Shown here: piece after piece, positions 7,525 through 15,118 of the stretch
How positions within the stretch are numbered: the first letter of the stretch is position 1
Layout of the letters: each line of letters starts with the position of its first letter
From: a virus
Length of the DNA: 64,000 nt
Direction: 5' to 3' (one strand)
IMG/VR virus record: IMGVR_UViG_3300027896_000014
Location: 1-64,000 of that record
Notes under the pieces: generated by a model
Told to the model about the DNA's origin: nothing
The model's database searches: none
What the model saw: only the letters and a program-made list of their open reading frames with translations
Translations under genes and position numbers: made by a program

Positions 7525-7719
7525 TTAGACTTCCGCTTCTCCTGTTGTCGGCGGCACTGGACTCTTGGCCTTCCTCGTCCTGATCGGCTTGGGCGCTGAT
7601 GGGAAAACTACGTCGCCTATGACTATGTGAGTTTTCAATAAATCAATGGCGTCCTTGATCTGTTTCATTCCCCCCTTCAATTTTTTGTTCACATCTTTGT
7701 AAGGAATCGTCTTTGTCAT
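7525..7719 (-). CDS. hypothetical protein (64 aa)
   Basis: 64 residues: a Lys-rich N-terminal helix, a beta-like central segment (IVIGDVVFP) and a basic Pro-rich tail (PKPIRTRKAKSPVPP). GGAGGTG precedes the ATG. Unknown function; the tail could contact nucleic acid. Confidence 0.65.
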   Translation of the reverse strand: MTKTIPYKDVNKKLKGGMKQIKDAIDLLKTHIVIGDVVFPSAPKPIRTRKAKSPVPPTTGEAEV

Positions 7720-7735
7720 TATGGATTCACCTCCT

Positions 7736-7990
7736 TTACACTTTTATTTGTAATAGTTCCTTCATCCCAGCAATCATCTTCCTCGTCTTAAGCAGCTCCC
7801 TCACTGCGAGATCAAGCTCCTGTTTCTGCCGAGCATTGATTGTCCTCTCCCTTCTAAGATCCGCATCTCGAAAGAACTCTCTCTCATCCATGGACTTCTG
7901 GATATCGACCCTGAATCGATCAATGGCCTGTTCAATCGCATCCTCCCGTTTGAATGCCGTCTGTAATACTTCTTTTGCAGTTTCCATCAT
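7736..7990 (-). CDS. hypothetical coiled-coil protein (84 aa)
   Basis: 84 residues starting MMETAKEVLQ, almost entirely charged amphipathic helix. The start is chosen because AAAGGAGGT sits just upstream; the frame is open for another 22 codons. Unknown function. Confidence 0.65.
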   Translation of the reverse strand: MMETAKEVLQTAFKREDAIEQAIDRFRVDIQKSMDEREFFRDADLRRERTINARQKQELDLAVRELLKTRKMIAGMKELLQIKV

Positions 7991-8057
7991 GGGCACCTCC
8001 TTTCTTTTGAGTTCAATAAATTCGATCATGGCGCTGTCAAGTCCTGGGAGATTCATT

Positions 8058-8165
8058 TTATCCCCAATAGGGGCATAGACCCTTGTTTTTATGGTCCACG
8101 CTTGTCAGGTTGCCCTGTGGCGAGTTTTTATCTGCTGGTGCGGGAGAATGGGTTAGTGTTTTCAT
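8058..8165 (-). CDS. possible small protein (35 aa)
   Basis: 35 residues, MKTLTHSPAPADKNSPQ to GLCPYWG. It fills the gap between two genes in the operon direction, but the ribosome site is poor. Kept as a tentative call. Confidence 0.35.
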   Translation of the reverse strand: MKTLTHSPAPADKNSPQGNLTSVDHKNKGLCPYWG

Positions 8166-8167
8166 TA

Positions 8168-8557
8168 TTAAAATCCTATACTAAGTCTTTCTTGAACTTC
8201 TTCCATTTCAGTTTTGAAGAATCCCATAGCCTTTAATTCTTTTAGGGTGTGTCCGTATAATTTTTTGTATTTTGAGGTATGAGGCTTTGCGAATTTCAAA
8301 TTGCAACTGTGGCAGCAAGCAGTAAGATTTTCTCTTGAATGATTGTGTTTAGATAGGTCTTTATGGTGGATTTGTTTTGTGTACTTTCCGCAATAATGGC
8401 AAGTGTAATTTTCTTCTTTTAAAACTCGTTTACGCATTAGCTTCATTTCGTAATGATTTGGATATTCGGCAATCCCGCCCTTCCAATTTACGTTTCGTTC
8501 TCCGGCGCAACCACCACGGGGACCAAGAGGTCTTCTATCTGTGGTTTTGATTTCCAT
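8168..8557 (-). CDS. HNH endonuclease
   Basis: 129 residues of classic HNH nuclease: CHYCGKYTKQIHHKD (first Cys pair and the catalytic His), HNHSRENLTACCHSCN (the Asn/His part and second Cys pair). It probably cuts or nicks DNA as a homing-type enzyme. It starts six bases after the -10 box of a consensus leftward promoter, so its mRNA should be leaderless or nearly so. It is the first gene of the leftward early operon after the repressor. Confidence 0.85.
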   Translation of the reverse strand: MEIKTTDRRPLGPRGGCAGERNVNWKGGIAEYPNHYEMKLMRKRVLKEENYTCHYCGKYTKQIHHKDLSKHNHSRENLTACCHSCNLKFAKPHTSKYKKLYGHTLKELKAMGFFKTEMEEVQERLSIGF

Positions 8558-8563
8558 GATGCT

Positions 8564-8591
8564 ATTATACGAAAAATTAGTATTTTGTCAA
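8564..8591 (-). promoter_or_regulatory. consensus sigma70 promoter for the leftward early operon
   Basis: On the minus strand TTGACA (8591-8586), a 16-bp spacer and TATAAT (8569-8564), both perfect consensus. Six bases separate the -10 box from the HNH gene's ATG, so the expected transcription start is at or next to the start codon. The box overlaps the 11-bp motif shared with the repressor/Cro intergenic region. Confidence 0.8.
8567..8577. promoter_or_regulatory. putative repressor operator, site 1
   Basis: ATACGAAAAAT, an exact 11-mer that also occurs at 8907-8917. Here it overlaps the -10 box and spacer of the leftward promoter. Being present in both early promoters suggests binding by the repressor or the Cro-like protein. 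Inference from repeat and position only. Confidence 0.5.
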
Positions 8592-8641
8592 TAGGGTAAT
8601 AAAAAATAAATAAAAATAATTGGAATAGAAATTGCAGTGGA

Positions 8642-8890
8642 TTAGGATTTTTTAGGTGGGTCTTGTCCTAAAAGAAGCCATTCGATACGGTAATCAAAAC
8701 GGTCACAAATTTCCTGAAGAAAATCTAAGTCGTGGGTTTTATTACGGTTCTTTTCGTAATCTCTCCATGTATTATAGGGTATTTGCAGAACCTTTTCTGC
8801 AAATCTTTTCTGCGATCCTCGGCTACTTCCAGAAACTTCTTTTCTAATTTTTATGAGTCTGATGGCAATTTTTTCTTTCGGAAATCCCAT
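8642..8890 (-). CDS. XRE-type repressor (CI-like)
   Basis: 82 residues starting MGFPKEKIAIRLIKIRK with AGAGGGG upstream. The helix-turn-helix region runs through SQKRFAEKVLQIPYNTWRDYEKNR; the C-terminus is FDYRIEWLLLGQDPP, the WLLxG ending common in XRE repressors. It lacks a C-terminal peptidase or oligomerisation domain, so it would not be cleaved like lambda CI. It lies opposite a Cro-like gene across a 46-bp region with overlapping promoters, which marks the lysis/lysogeny switch. Confidence 0.8.
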   Translation of the reverse strand: MGFPKEKIAIRLIKIRKEVSGSSRGSQKRFAEKVLQIPYNTWRDYEKNRNKTHDLDFLQEICDRFDYRIEWLLLGQDPPKKS

Positions 8891-8898
8891 TTCCCCTC

Positions 8899-8926
8899 TT
8901 GACAGGATACGAAAAATGTGTATAAT
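8899..8926 (+). promoter_or_regulatory. consensus rightward promoter (PR-like)
   Basis: TTGACA at 8899-8904, 16-bp spacer, TATAAT at 8921-8926. Both boxes match consensus. The expected transcript start near 8933 gives a leader of only a few bases before the ATG at 8937. The spacer contains the 11-bp ATACGAAAAAT motif. Confidence 0.8.
8907..8917. promoter_or_regulatory. putative repressor operator, site 2
   Basis: Second exact copy of ATACGAAAAAT, lying between the -35 and -10 boxes of the rightward promoter, where bound protein would block RNA polymerase. Confidence 0.5.
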
Positions 8927-8946
8927 GAAACCTATTATGATTTCAA
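8919..8946 (-). promoter_or_regulatory. leftward promoter for the repressor
   Basis: On the minus strand TTGAAA (8946-8941), a 16-bp spacer and TATACA (8924-8919). It is weaker than the rightward promoter and overlaps its -10 box, so the two should exclude each other. The transcript would carry a short leader with AGAGGGG before the repressor ATG. Confidence 0.6.
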
Positions 8947-9197
8947 AAATTCCATGTTCAAAAAGAAAAGCAGAGAAATTGAAAGCTGTGATAATCGAAA
9001 GAAAGATAATCCAATATCGGATGGCGGATGACATTGGCATGGCACCCCAAGCACTTTCAGACATTCTTTCCGGTCGTTTGAAGGGTTGGAAATATAGACA
9101 CCGGATCTCCCAATATCTCGGCGTCCCCGAAGAAACTTTGTTCCCTGACGATGTGGAGCAGTCATCGTGCCAAGCTCATAGCGAACAAAGCCAATAA
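8937..9197 (+). CDS. XRE-type regulator (Cro-like)
   Basis: 86 residues from the ATG at 8937. A helix-turn-helix runs through YRMADDIGMAPQALSDILSG, followed by ISQYLGVPEETLFP, as in XRE proteins. No Shine-Dalgarno is present because the start lies only about ten bases after the -10 box, so near-leaderless translation is expected. Position and orientation suggest a Cro or CII-like role. An ATG at 8925 is in frame but lies inside the promoter. Confidence 0.75.
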   Translation: MISKIPCSKRKAEKLKAVIIERKIIQYRMADDIGMAPQALSDILSGRLKGWKYRHRISQYLGVPEETLFPDDVEQSSCQAHSEQSQ

Positions 9198-9259
9198 CGC
9201 TTTTGTAAGGTGAAGTAAAAAGGCAGTATGAAAATATATCAAAAATCCCACAATTTGTG

Positions 9260-9481
9260 TCACTTCCCAAACTCTTCAAATACTGAAACTCCTGAAACTC
9301 GTACTCGGTATTCTCGTCTGCCTTCGAGCCGAGTTATTTCACTGGTTAAATGGTCCAATTTGTAACAGTACCCGAATTCACTGTTTGTTGGAATTATTGA
9401 GTAGCGGAAAAAGAATAAAATTATTAGAAGGCTTAGAAAATAAATAATGGTTAAGTACGCTAAAAGTATAGGTTTTTTCAT
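9260..9481 (-). CDS. small membrane protein (73 aa)
   Basis: 73 residues: a strong N-terminal membrane segment (ILLAYLTIIYFLSLLIILFFF) then a soluble basic domain. It opposes the surrounding rightward genes, as moron or superinfection-exclusion genes often do. The ribosome site is modest (AAAGAGA). A rightward 45-codon frame overlaps it and looks less protein-like. Confidence 0.5.
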   Translation of the reverse strand: MKKPILLAYLTIIYFLSLLIILFFFRYSIIPTNSEFGYCYKLDHLTSEITRLEGRREYRVRVSGVSVFEEFGK

Positions 9482-9639
9482 AGAAATTTCTCTTTTCTAA
9501 AAACAAGGGCGGGGTAAGACACCGCCTGCGGACGGGTCGGGGAGTTGCACCTTAGCGGGTTGTTCTCCCTGGCCCGTGCTTTTAGAAATGTTACCAAAAT
9601 CAATTTGATCTGTCTACATTTTTTTGAGGAGGGCTCAGA

Positions 9640-9837
9640 ATGGATAAGCGTGGTGATCCCCTTCACATCAGATTCCCTCACCGAGAAGAACATCTCCTTC
9701 GAGAATATGCCAAAAAACGTGGTCTCAGGTTGAATGATGCAGCCGTGCATCTTATCGCAAAAGGTCTTTCGATCGAAAAGTGGCAGGAAGATTTTCATAT
9801 TGAAGATTTTACAGAAAATTTTTTTAATAGTGAATGA
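9640..9837 (+). CDS. small DNA-binding-like protein (65 aa)
   Basis: 65 residues with GAGGAGGG upstream. The start MDKRGDPLHIRFPHREEH followed by LREYAKKRGLRLNDAAVHLIAKGL resembles a ribbon-helix-helix fold (a beta strand then two helices), as in CopG/Arc-type regulators. It precedes the adenine methyltransferase. Function inferred from pattern only. Confidence 0.6.
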   Translation: MDKRGDPLHIRFPHREEHLLREYAKKRGLRLNDAAVHLIAKGLSIEKWQEDFHIEDFTENFFNSE

Positions 9838-9889
9838 GAGAATTGTTCTATTTGAGAACAAAACTCTACAACAAGTAAAAACGCACTAA

Positions 9890-10753
9890 ATGAACGTATT
9901 AGAAAAATTAAGCCAAGCTGAAAAGTGGCTTTCCGAAGCAAAGGACTTAGATGATCTAAGAAAAATCCATGACGTTGCTTTAGCAGCCGAAGCCTATGCA
10001 AAAGCTCACCGCCTCGGAATTGATGCTGAGAACCATGCCTGTGAAGTCAAATTCCTTGCAGCCCGTAGGATTGGGGAATTGAAGCCTGCGGAGGATTTAT
10101 CTCAAGCCGGAGCAAAGGGGGGAAGAGGCAAAAAGCCTTCCGAATCTCGGAACCCTTTTCCAATTCCTCCTCAGCGCCTTTCCGAGTTCCGAAAGTTAGC
10201 AGAGATCCCCATCAAAAAATTTAAGGAACGTATCGAAGTAGCTAAGGCCAAAGAAGAGAAAATTACCTATAACAAAATCCTTCGTGGTGATTGGTATCAA
10301 ATGAGTGAAACTCCCGAATGGGAAACTCCTCAATGGCTATTCGACGTTCTCAATAAAGAATTTCATTTCGATTTGGATGTCTGTGCATCAGAACAAAACC
10401 ATAAATGCAAAAGGTATTTTTCAAAGCAAGACGATGGACTAAAACAGAAATGGGAAGGAATCTGCTGGATGAACCCGCCCTATGGGAGAGAATTACCAAA
10501 ATGGATTTCGAAGGCCAAAACCGAATCCCAATCTGGGACACTAATCGTTTGTTTAGTCCCTGCCAGAACCGATACCGAATGGTGGTGGAATAATTGTATT
10601 CAGGGCGAAATTAGATTCATCAGGGGCCGGTTGCAATTTTCGGGTCGAGGCGGGGCTCCTATGCCAAGCGTGGTTGTGATACTTAAACAAAAAAATATAC
10701 CAAAAGTTATTTGGTGGGATGAATTTAACAAGCCGACAAGGCAAGAAAAATAA
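9890..10753 (+). CDS. phage N6-adenine DNA methyltransferase (Dam-like)
   Basis: 287 residues. The N-terminal 110 residues are a helical domain seen in phage and plasmid proteins (KLSQAEKWLSEAKDLDDL onward). The C-terminal domain has WETPQWLFDVLN, the LDVCAS segment and the catalytic MNPPYG, as in the phage Dam family (PF05869-like). It methylates adenine, probably for anti-restriction or timing of packaging and transcription. It starts 52 bases after the small regulator gene. Confidence 0.88.
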   Translation: MNVLEKLSQAEKWLSEAKDLDDLRKIHDVALAAEAYAKAHRLGIDAENHACEVKFLAARRIGELKPAEDLSQAGAKGGRGKKPSESRNPFPIPPQRLSEFRKLAEIPIKKFKERIEVAKAKEEKITYNKILRGDWYQMSETPEWETPQWLFDVLNKEFHFDLDVCASEQNHKCKRYFSKQDDGLKQKWEGICWMNPPYGRELPKWISKAKTESQSGTLIVCLVPARTDTEWWWNNCIQGEIRFIRGRLQFSGRGGAPMPSVVVILKQKNIPKVIWWDEFNKPTRQEK

Positions 10754-11009
10754 TAATCCTTTGGATAGAATTATTATCCAGATTTGCCCAAAATGCGGGA
10801 GAGAAGAAGCTTTACTTCTTAGGGATTGGTTGAACTGGGGCAGAATGAAGGGACAGATTGAAGATTTACATTATCCATTAGAAAAAGGGTTTAGAGGAAG
10901 ATATAAACTGAGTGATTTTTTGATTGATGGACTTAAAAAAATTAATGGCAATTATGCTTATACAGTTGAGGAAGTTTGTAGGATTCATAAAATCCCAGAA
11001 AGAGAATAA
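10719..11009 (+). CDS. zinc-ribbon small protein (96 aa)
   Basis: 96 residues with ICPKCGREE near the N-terminus, the only Cys pair, so a full zinc site would need other ligands. The start overlaps the methyltransferase end; it is uncertain because no good ribosome site is visible. Function unknown. Confidence 0.55.
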   Translation: MNLTSRQGKKNNNPLDRIIIQICPKCGREEALLLRDWLNWGRMKGQIEDLHYPLEKGFRGRYKLSDFLIDGLKKINGNYAYTVEEVCRIHKIPERE

Positions 11010-11013
11010 AACA

Positions 11014-11244
11014 ATGACTCGAATCAACCTTCCAACCTGCCAAAAGATAGCGATTGAGTGTCTGGCTGTGAGTTCTAAGCCAACTCAATTCTATTGGATT
11101 GGCAGAGATAGAAAACTTAAATGTGAATGGATGGACCCCGAGAATGGAATTTTCAGGATACTTGGGGTCTCTGGATTCATCGATATGAGACATTTAACAT
11201 TTTTAAAAAATGAATTTACTCAGTGCGAAATTATAAATGAATAG
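11014..11244 (+). CDS. hypothetical protein (76 aa)
   Basis: 76 residues from MTRINLPTCQKIAIECL. A mixed alpha/beta fold is likely (FYWIGRDRKLKCEW, FRILGVSGFI). It lies just upstream of the integrase. An excisionase role could be considered from position but nothing in the sequence shows a winged helix. Confidence 0.55.
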   Translation: MTRINLPTCQKIAIECLAVSSKPTQFYWIGRDRKLKCEWMDPENGIFRILGVSGFIDMRHLTFLKNEFTQCEIINE

Positions 11245-11311
11245 AACAACTTTAGACTATCTAAAGCATCCTTTCTCTGGTATCCTTCTCCATTTGGAGG
11301 AGGACGATACC

Positions 11312-12421
11312 ATGAGAGGAGCATACAATGAATACAGAGAAGGAAAGTGGAGGATCAGGATTTATTGGAAAGGACAAAGGCTACAGATTTACCGGAACAA
11401 AAGGGGAGAGGTCTTAGAGGGACCTGGGCAGGCACAGAAGGCATGGATTCAGTTAAACCAGGAGATTGAGGATAAAATCTTTGACTTATCGGAATGGACC
11501 AAAGAAAAGCCTTTCCTTCTAAAAAATGCCTTCGAAGTATTCCAAAAGGCCAAACAGTGTGAACAAGAATGGAGATATGCGCGGGGCAGGGCGTACCGCA
11601 ATTACATAGGACCCCAGCTTGGGGACATGGATATACGGGAGATCACTACAACTCACGTCAATCAATTTCATGGCTATCTTTTAGGCCTAAAATTGAACCA
11701 AAAGACTATCAAAAACATCTTTGGCATCCTCCATAGCATCCTCGCTTTTAACCGCATGGGCGATAAAATTAAGTGGCCTACGATTGAAATTCAGGCTGAA
11801 CCCATCAAGTGGATCACCGCGGAGCAACAAGAAGGGGTGATCAACTATCTTGATCCAAAGGACCAACCTATTTTCAGATTTCTTCAAATCACCGGATGCA
11901 GGCCGTCAGAGGCCTGTGCATTACAAAGGGAGGATGTCGATTGGGAAAAAGGAGTGGTGATCATAAGAAGAAGCATGGGGCTAAGAAGAAGGGTCATCCC
12001 CTACACAAAAAACAGAAGGATCAAGATTATCCCGGTGTCTGTGTTTTCTGCCATGTCTCACATTCTCCATCCCCGGGAAGTAACATCCTTTATATTTACC
12101 CGAGACGGGCGGCGTTACCACAAACAAAGGCTACAGAGGGCTTGGAGAAGGGCTAATCTAACTGCGAACCGTGAGCTCGGGATTCCAATTATTCATGTCA
12201 AAAATGCCTTCCGTCATTCTATGGCCTCTCAACTTATTAACGCTGGAGTTCCGATCGAAGCCATAAGCAAAATGTTGGGTCATTCGAGCATCAAAATGAC
12301 AGAGAAAGTCTATGCCAATATTCTGCCCGAGACGGCTTGGGGATACAGGAAGGTTGTAACCATTGGTGTCGTAGACGGGTTGCAGAAAAAAGACCCGGCC
12401 GCGGAGGCCTTAAATGAGTAG
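11312..12421 (+). CDS. int: tyrosine-recombinase integrase
   Basis: 369 residues. The start at 11312 is chosen for GGAGGAGG ten bases upstream; the frame is open 25 codons further. The N-terminal part (about 1-60) is an arm-binding-like domain, then a SAM-like core-binding domain with an ITTTHVNQFHGYL segment. The catalytic domain shows Arg in TGCRPSEACAL, a middle Lys region, HVKNAFRHSMASQL (His and Arg), GHSSIKMTEKVYAN (His and the nucleophile Tyr). It catalyses phage integration and excision. A likely attP core lies just after its stop. Confidence 0.95.
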   Translation: MRGAYNEYREGKWRIRIYWKGQRLQIYRNKRGEVLEGPGQAQKAWIQLNQEIEDKIFDLSEWTKEKPFLLKNAFEVFQKAKQCEQEWRYARGRAYRNYIGPQLGDMDIREITTTHVNQFHGYLLGLKLNQKTIKNIFGILHSILAFNRMGDKIKWPTIEIQAEPIKWITAEQQEGVINYLDPKDQPIFRFLQITGCRPSEACALQREDVDWEKGVVIIRRSMGLRRRVIPYTKNRRIKIIPVSVFSAMSHILHPREVTSFIFTRDGRRYHKQRLQRAWRRANLTANRELGIPIIHVKNAFRHSMASQLINAGVPIEAISKMLGHSSIKMTEKVYANILPETAWGYRKVVTIGVVDGLQKKDPAAEALNE

Positions 12422-12442
12422 GGTTGCTGGGCGTGAAGCTAT

Positions 12443-12463
12443 GTTCGACTCCTCGTCCCCCAG
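12443..12463 (+). promoter_or_regulatory. putative attP core (tRNA-Gln 3' end)
   Basis: GTTCGACTCCTCGTCCCCCA followed by G reads as a T-loop (TTCGACT), the 3' strand of a T-stem (CCTCG), an acceptor 3' strand TCCCCCA and a G73 discriminator. U1-A72 with G73 is typical of tRNA-Gln. The upstream T-stem half does not pair (GCTAT), so no tRNA gene is here, only its 3' end. It begins 21 bases after the integrase stop, the usual place for an attP in a tRNA-targeting phage. Confidence 0.55.
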
Positions 12464-12604
12464 TTCACTTTCCTTTGTAATTTCCTGTATTAATCCTCAC
12501 TTTTTAACCACCAAACCAAATTCCTTAATCATCTTAAACAACTACAAACCTGACATCAATGTTTATGCAGGGTTGCAAATGGGTTGCAAACTGGAGGTAA
12601 AACC

Positions 12605-12799
12605 GTGGAGCCGTTCGCACGTTTAGGAAAGAGACCACGACTTAGGCCGAGTCCGGGAAGTGGCGATTCTCACTCCCGCAAGAAGCGTGAGGCATCTCCA
12701 AAAGATCGGCTAATAATGTTTTCGATTCTCAAAACACTTGCCAATTTCGGCCAATCCTTGCAGAGGCTTCCCTTCTACCGCGGGCGAGGTCAGCGATGA
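12605..12799 (+). CDS. small basic protein (64 aa)
   Basis: 64 residues from a GTG with GGAGGT six bases upstream. Very basic (LGKRPRLRPSPGSGDSHSRK) then a helix. Its stop overlaps the next gene's ATG (ATGA), which supports translation. Just upstream the DNA has a direct repeat GGGTTGCAAA, possibly an integrase arm site. Function unknown. Confidence 0.45.
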   Translation: MEPFARLGKRPRLRPSPGSGDSHSRKKREASPKDRLIMFSILKTLANFGQSLQRLPFYRGRGQR

Positions 12800-12975
12800 T
12801 AAAGGCGACTCTTTATTTGCCCAATGGGAAATATGTTTCGGTCTTCATCAAAAGAAGGCAATACAAATCCCTTGGCGGAGGACCCAAGGAAATGTCGCTT
12901 TGGTGGAAAATCCAATCTTTTTTTAAAAAGCCATGGAAGAAATTCCATCAACGAGGTCAACGAGGAAGAAAATAG
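12796..12975 (+). CDS. small cationic protein (59 aa)
   Basis: 59 residues, MIKATLYLPNGKYVSVFIKR then a Trp/Lys-rich C-terminus (SLWWKIQSFFKKPWKKF). GAGGT upstream and ATGA overlap with the preceding gene. It ends ten bases before the exported barrel-like protein. A membrane-active or RNA-binding peptide is possible; unknown. Confidence 0.5.
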   Translation: MIKATLYLPNGKYVSVFIKRRQYKSLGGGPKEMSLWWKIQSFFKKPWKKFHQRGQRGRK

Positions 12976-12985
12976 GAGGGGCAAC

Positions 12986-13600
12986 ATGAAAACTTTATTT
13001 ATTTTCATCTTTATCGTTTTACTCGTAATTCCTACCGTGTCGTTAGCAAAGGATATTGACATTTCGGTTACTGGAGCTATCGGCTATGGTCATGCCAAAT
13101 GGGGGAGTGGGGAGGCAGTTCAACCTGGGGGGACTCTCGAGAAGTCAGCCGTAATCTACAATCCGGCCATTCAAATAAAATATAACAAGTGGGCGTTTCA
13201 ACCAACTCTCGAGCTCAATTATCGCTGGACAAAATACGATTTCTCGACATGGCAAGCTCTGGTTCAAAAGATGGAACCGAGAGCATGGTCCTTTCTCTTA
13301 GGTTTAACAAAAGACTTTAATTTCCTCTACGCCTATGCCCTGGTAGGAATGACCTTCTATGATGCTAATCCGAGTTTATTAGAAAGGCATCCTCCACTCT
13401 ATCACGGAACCAATATAGGGATTGAATCAACTCTTTTTACCTATAAAGTCGGAGCGTATAAACTCTGGAAGGTAGGCCCACTCGAAGTTGGACCCGAGGT
13501 ATCCCTTCAAGGCTGGGGGATTAAACCTGGCTTTTCAAGGTGTAGGGAAGGTAAAGAAAATATTATCCAACCCAATATTGGGATAAGGGTTCAGTGGTAA
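12986..13600 (+). CDS. exported outer-membrane beta-barrel-like protein
   Basis: 204 residues from the ATG with AGGAGGGG upstream. Signal peptide: MKTLFIFIFIVLLVIPTVSL with an AKD-type cleavage region. The mature part alternates polar and hydrophobic residues with many aromatics (YNPAIQIKYNKWAFQPTLEL) and ends IQPNIGIRVQW, a terminal aromatic as in outer-membrane barrels. Sitting beside the integrase outside the virion operon, it may be a lysogenic-conversion gene that alters the cell surface. Function not shown directly. Confidence 0.7.
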   Translation: MKTLFIFIFIVLLVIPTVSLAKDIDISVTGAIGYGHAKWGSGEAVQPGGTLEKSAVIYNPAIQIKYNKWAFQPTLELNYRWTKYDFSTWQALVQKMEPRAWSFLLGLTKDFNFLYAYALVGMTFYDANPSLLERHPPLYHGTNIGIESTLFTYKVGAYKLWKVGPLEVGPEVSLQGWGIKPGFSRCREGKENIIQPNIGIRVQW

Positions 13601-13706
13601 GGGTGGTGGCGAAAGCACTGGTCTACTCATCATCTTCCAGTTAGGGACCCTCCCCTACCCACCCGTTTTTTGAGACTTAAATCTAACGAAAGGAAAGGAG
13701 GACACA

Positions 13707-13961
13707 ATGGCTAATGAAAAGATTTTAGATGTCGAAATGGTGGATGTTGGGTTCGAGAGTTCAAATGAGCCTTGGCTTCCCTATAACTTGGCCGATGGAA
13801 ATATCATCGAGCTTCGGATGATGCTTACCAGTGTGAAGAAACTCATCTCAAGAGACCCGACTAAAGACGACCCTAATAACCCTGTCTATCAATTCCAAAT
13901 GGGCGGGGTAATGAGAGTTAGGAAGGCTGGTAAACTCGGTCCGGAGAAGGTCATGCAATGA
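13707..13961 (+). CDS. hypothetical protein (84 aa)
   Basis: 84 residues with AAAGGAGG upstream. A beta-rich segment (NIIELRMMLTSVKKLI, YQFQMGGVMRVRKAG). Its stop overlaps the start of the nuclease gene (ATGA). Unrecognised family. Confidence 0.7.
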   Translation: MANEKILDVEMVDVGFESSNEPWLPYNLADGNIIELRMMLTSVKKLISRDPTKDDPNNPVYQFQMGGVMRVRKAGKLGPEKVMQ

Positions 13962-14863
13962 GCCAATTAGGAAGAGGGCATAAAAAAGCGACAGATGAAC
14001 AGCTAATACAGGCTTATCAAGACCTTGGTAACGTGTGGGAGGTCGGTAAATTTCTGGGGATGTGTGGTCAATCTGTCCATGAAAGACTGAAAAAACTGAA
14101 CGTTGAGTTAAAATATCCCCGTTATAAAGAGGAACACATACGTAGACTTTTGGACGATTATGAAAAGTATGCAAACGAAGGAAAACTCGATATTCTCGCC
14201 TCTGAGATGGGCAGAAAGAAAAGCGATCTATGCGCTAAAGCAAGAACTCTTGGGTTGACAAATCAGAAAAGAGAGAGACCTTATCATAGAAAATGGAGTG
14301 CCATTTCAATAGAAGAAGCGGTAAGGATTTGGGATAAATTCAAATCTTCAAGCCTGAATAAGAAGAGGTTTTGCCAAAAACATAATTATCCTCTTTCTGG
14401 GTTTGATTTGGCGATGAGAAAATATTTCTCAGATGAGTGGGATCACGTCATTGAGCTTAAAACCCCTAAAACAACCATGTATAAATTGGGAAGATACTTT
14501 GAATATCGAGTGAGAGATTTTCTAAAAGCACAAGGATTCTATGTTATTCGCTCACCTCAATCAAGGTCTCCTTTTGACCTAATAGCTATAAAACCAAATC
14601 TTATATTAGCGATTCAATGTAAGAAATTTGGTTATTTTGCACCCAAAGAATGGAATGAATTTTATGGTCTCTGTCTTTCTATCGGTGCATCTCCGATCGT
14701 AGCTTACATGGAAAACGTAAAATTGATGAAGTTTAAAAGAATTATGGGTTTAAAAACGGGTAATAGGAAGGATATTCAACCTTGGGAAGACTTTGTAATT
14801 AGTCTTGCTGAAGAGCCAAAAACGATTATTCGAGTCGAGAGGCTGGGAGGGACAGAGCGATGA
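13958..14863 (+). CDS. HTH plus Hjc-like PD-(D/E)XK nuclease
   Basis: 301 residues. The first ~180 contain repeated helix-turn-helix-like segments (NVWEVGKFLGMCGQSVHERL and others). The last ~120 have a resolvase-like nuclease core: KLGRYFEYRVRDFLKAQGF, SPFDLIAIK and AIQCKKFG, matching E...D...(E/Q)xK of Hjc-type Holliday junction resolvases. It would resolve recombination or replication junctions before packaging. ATGA overlaps on both sides place it in a tight operon. Gln in the usual Glu place of motif III is accepted in the superfamily. Confidence 0.75.
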   Translation: MSQLGRGHKKATDEQLIQAYQDLGNVWEVGKFLGMCGQSVHERLKKLNVELKYPRYKEEHIRRLLDDYEKYANEGKLDILASEMGRKKSDLCAKARTLGLTNQKRERPYHRKWSAISIEEAVRIWDKFKSSSLNKKRFCQKHNYPLSGFDLAMRKYFSDEWDHVIELKTPKTTMYKLGRYFEYRVRDFLKAQGFYVIRSPQSRSPFDLIAIKPNLILAIQCKKFGYFAPKEWNEFYGLCLSIGASPIVAYMENVKLMKFKRIMGLKTGNRKDIQPWEDFVISLAEEPKTIIRVERLGGTER

Positions 14864-15075
14864 AGGATCTCGAACTTTTACAGAGTACCATCAATTATTA
14901 CCGGTCCAGAGTCATGGAGGAACTATCAAGGCATGGGTCTTTTTTCCGCTCAGATTACTTTAGAAAACCTTCCAAATTCCAAACTTTTAAGCGCAGAGTC
15001 GTAAACGCCTTTTCCAGAATCCATGACGCTTACTTAGTCTTAATCGGTCGTGCTGAAATTGAGGAGGATGACTAA
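14860..15075 (+). CDS. hypothetical protein (71 aa)
   Basis: 71 residues, helical and basic, with an acidic end (AEIEEDD). It starts inside the nuclease stop (ATGA) and is clearly coupled. Unknown function. Confidence 0.65.
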   Translation: MKDLELLQSTINYYRSRVMEELSRHGSFFRSDYFRKPSKFQTFKRRVVNAFSRIHDAYLVLIGRAEIEEDD

Positions 15076-15118
15076 TGATACGAGAAGGATATCCAACGAG
15101 GTGAATAGGGGGTGACGA

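Noticed and set aside
9228-9365. Rightward 45-codon frame opposite the small membrane protein
   Set aside because: Weak ribosome site and Ser/Thr/Arg-rich sequence without fold pattern; the leftward frame has a clear membrane segment.
12414-12626. Open frame overlapping the attP region
   Set aside because: It overlaps the integrase end and the putative attP, has no ribosome site, and reads as low-quality protein.
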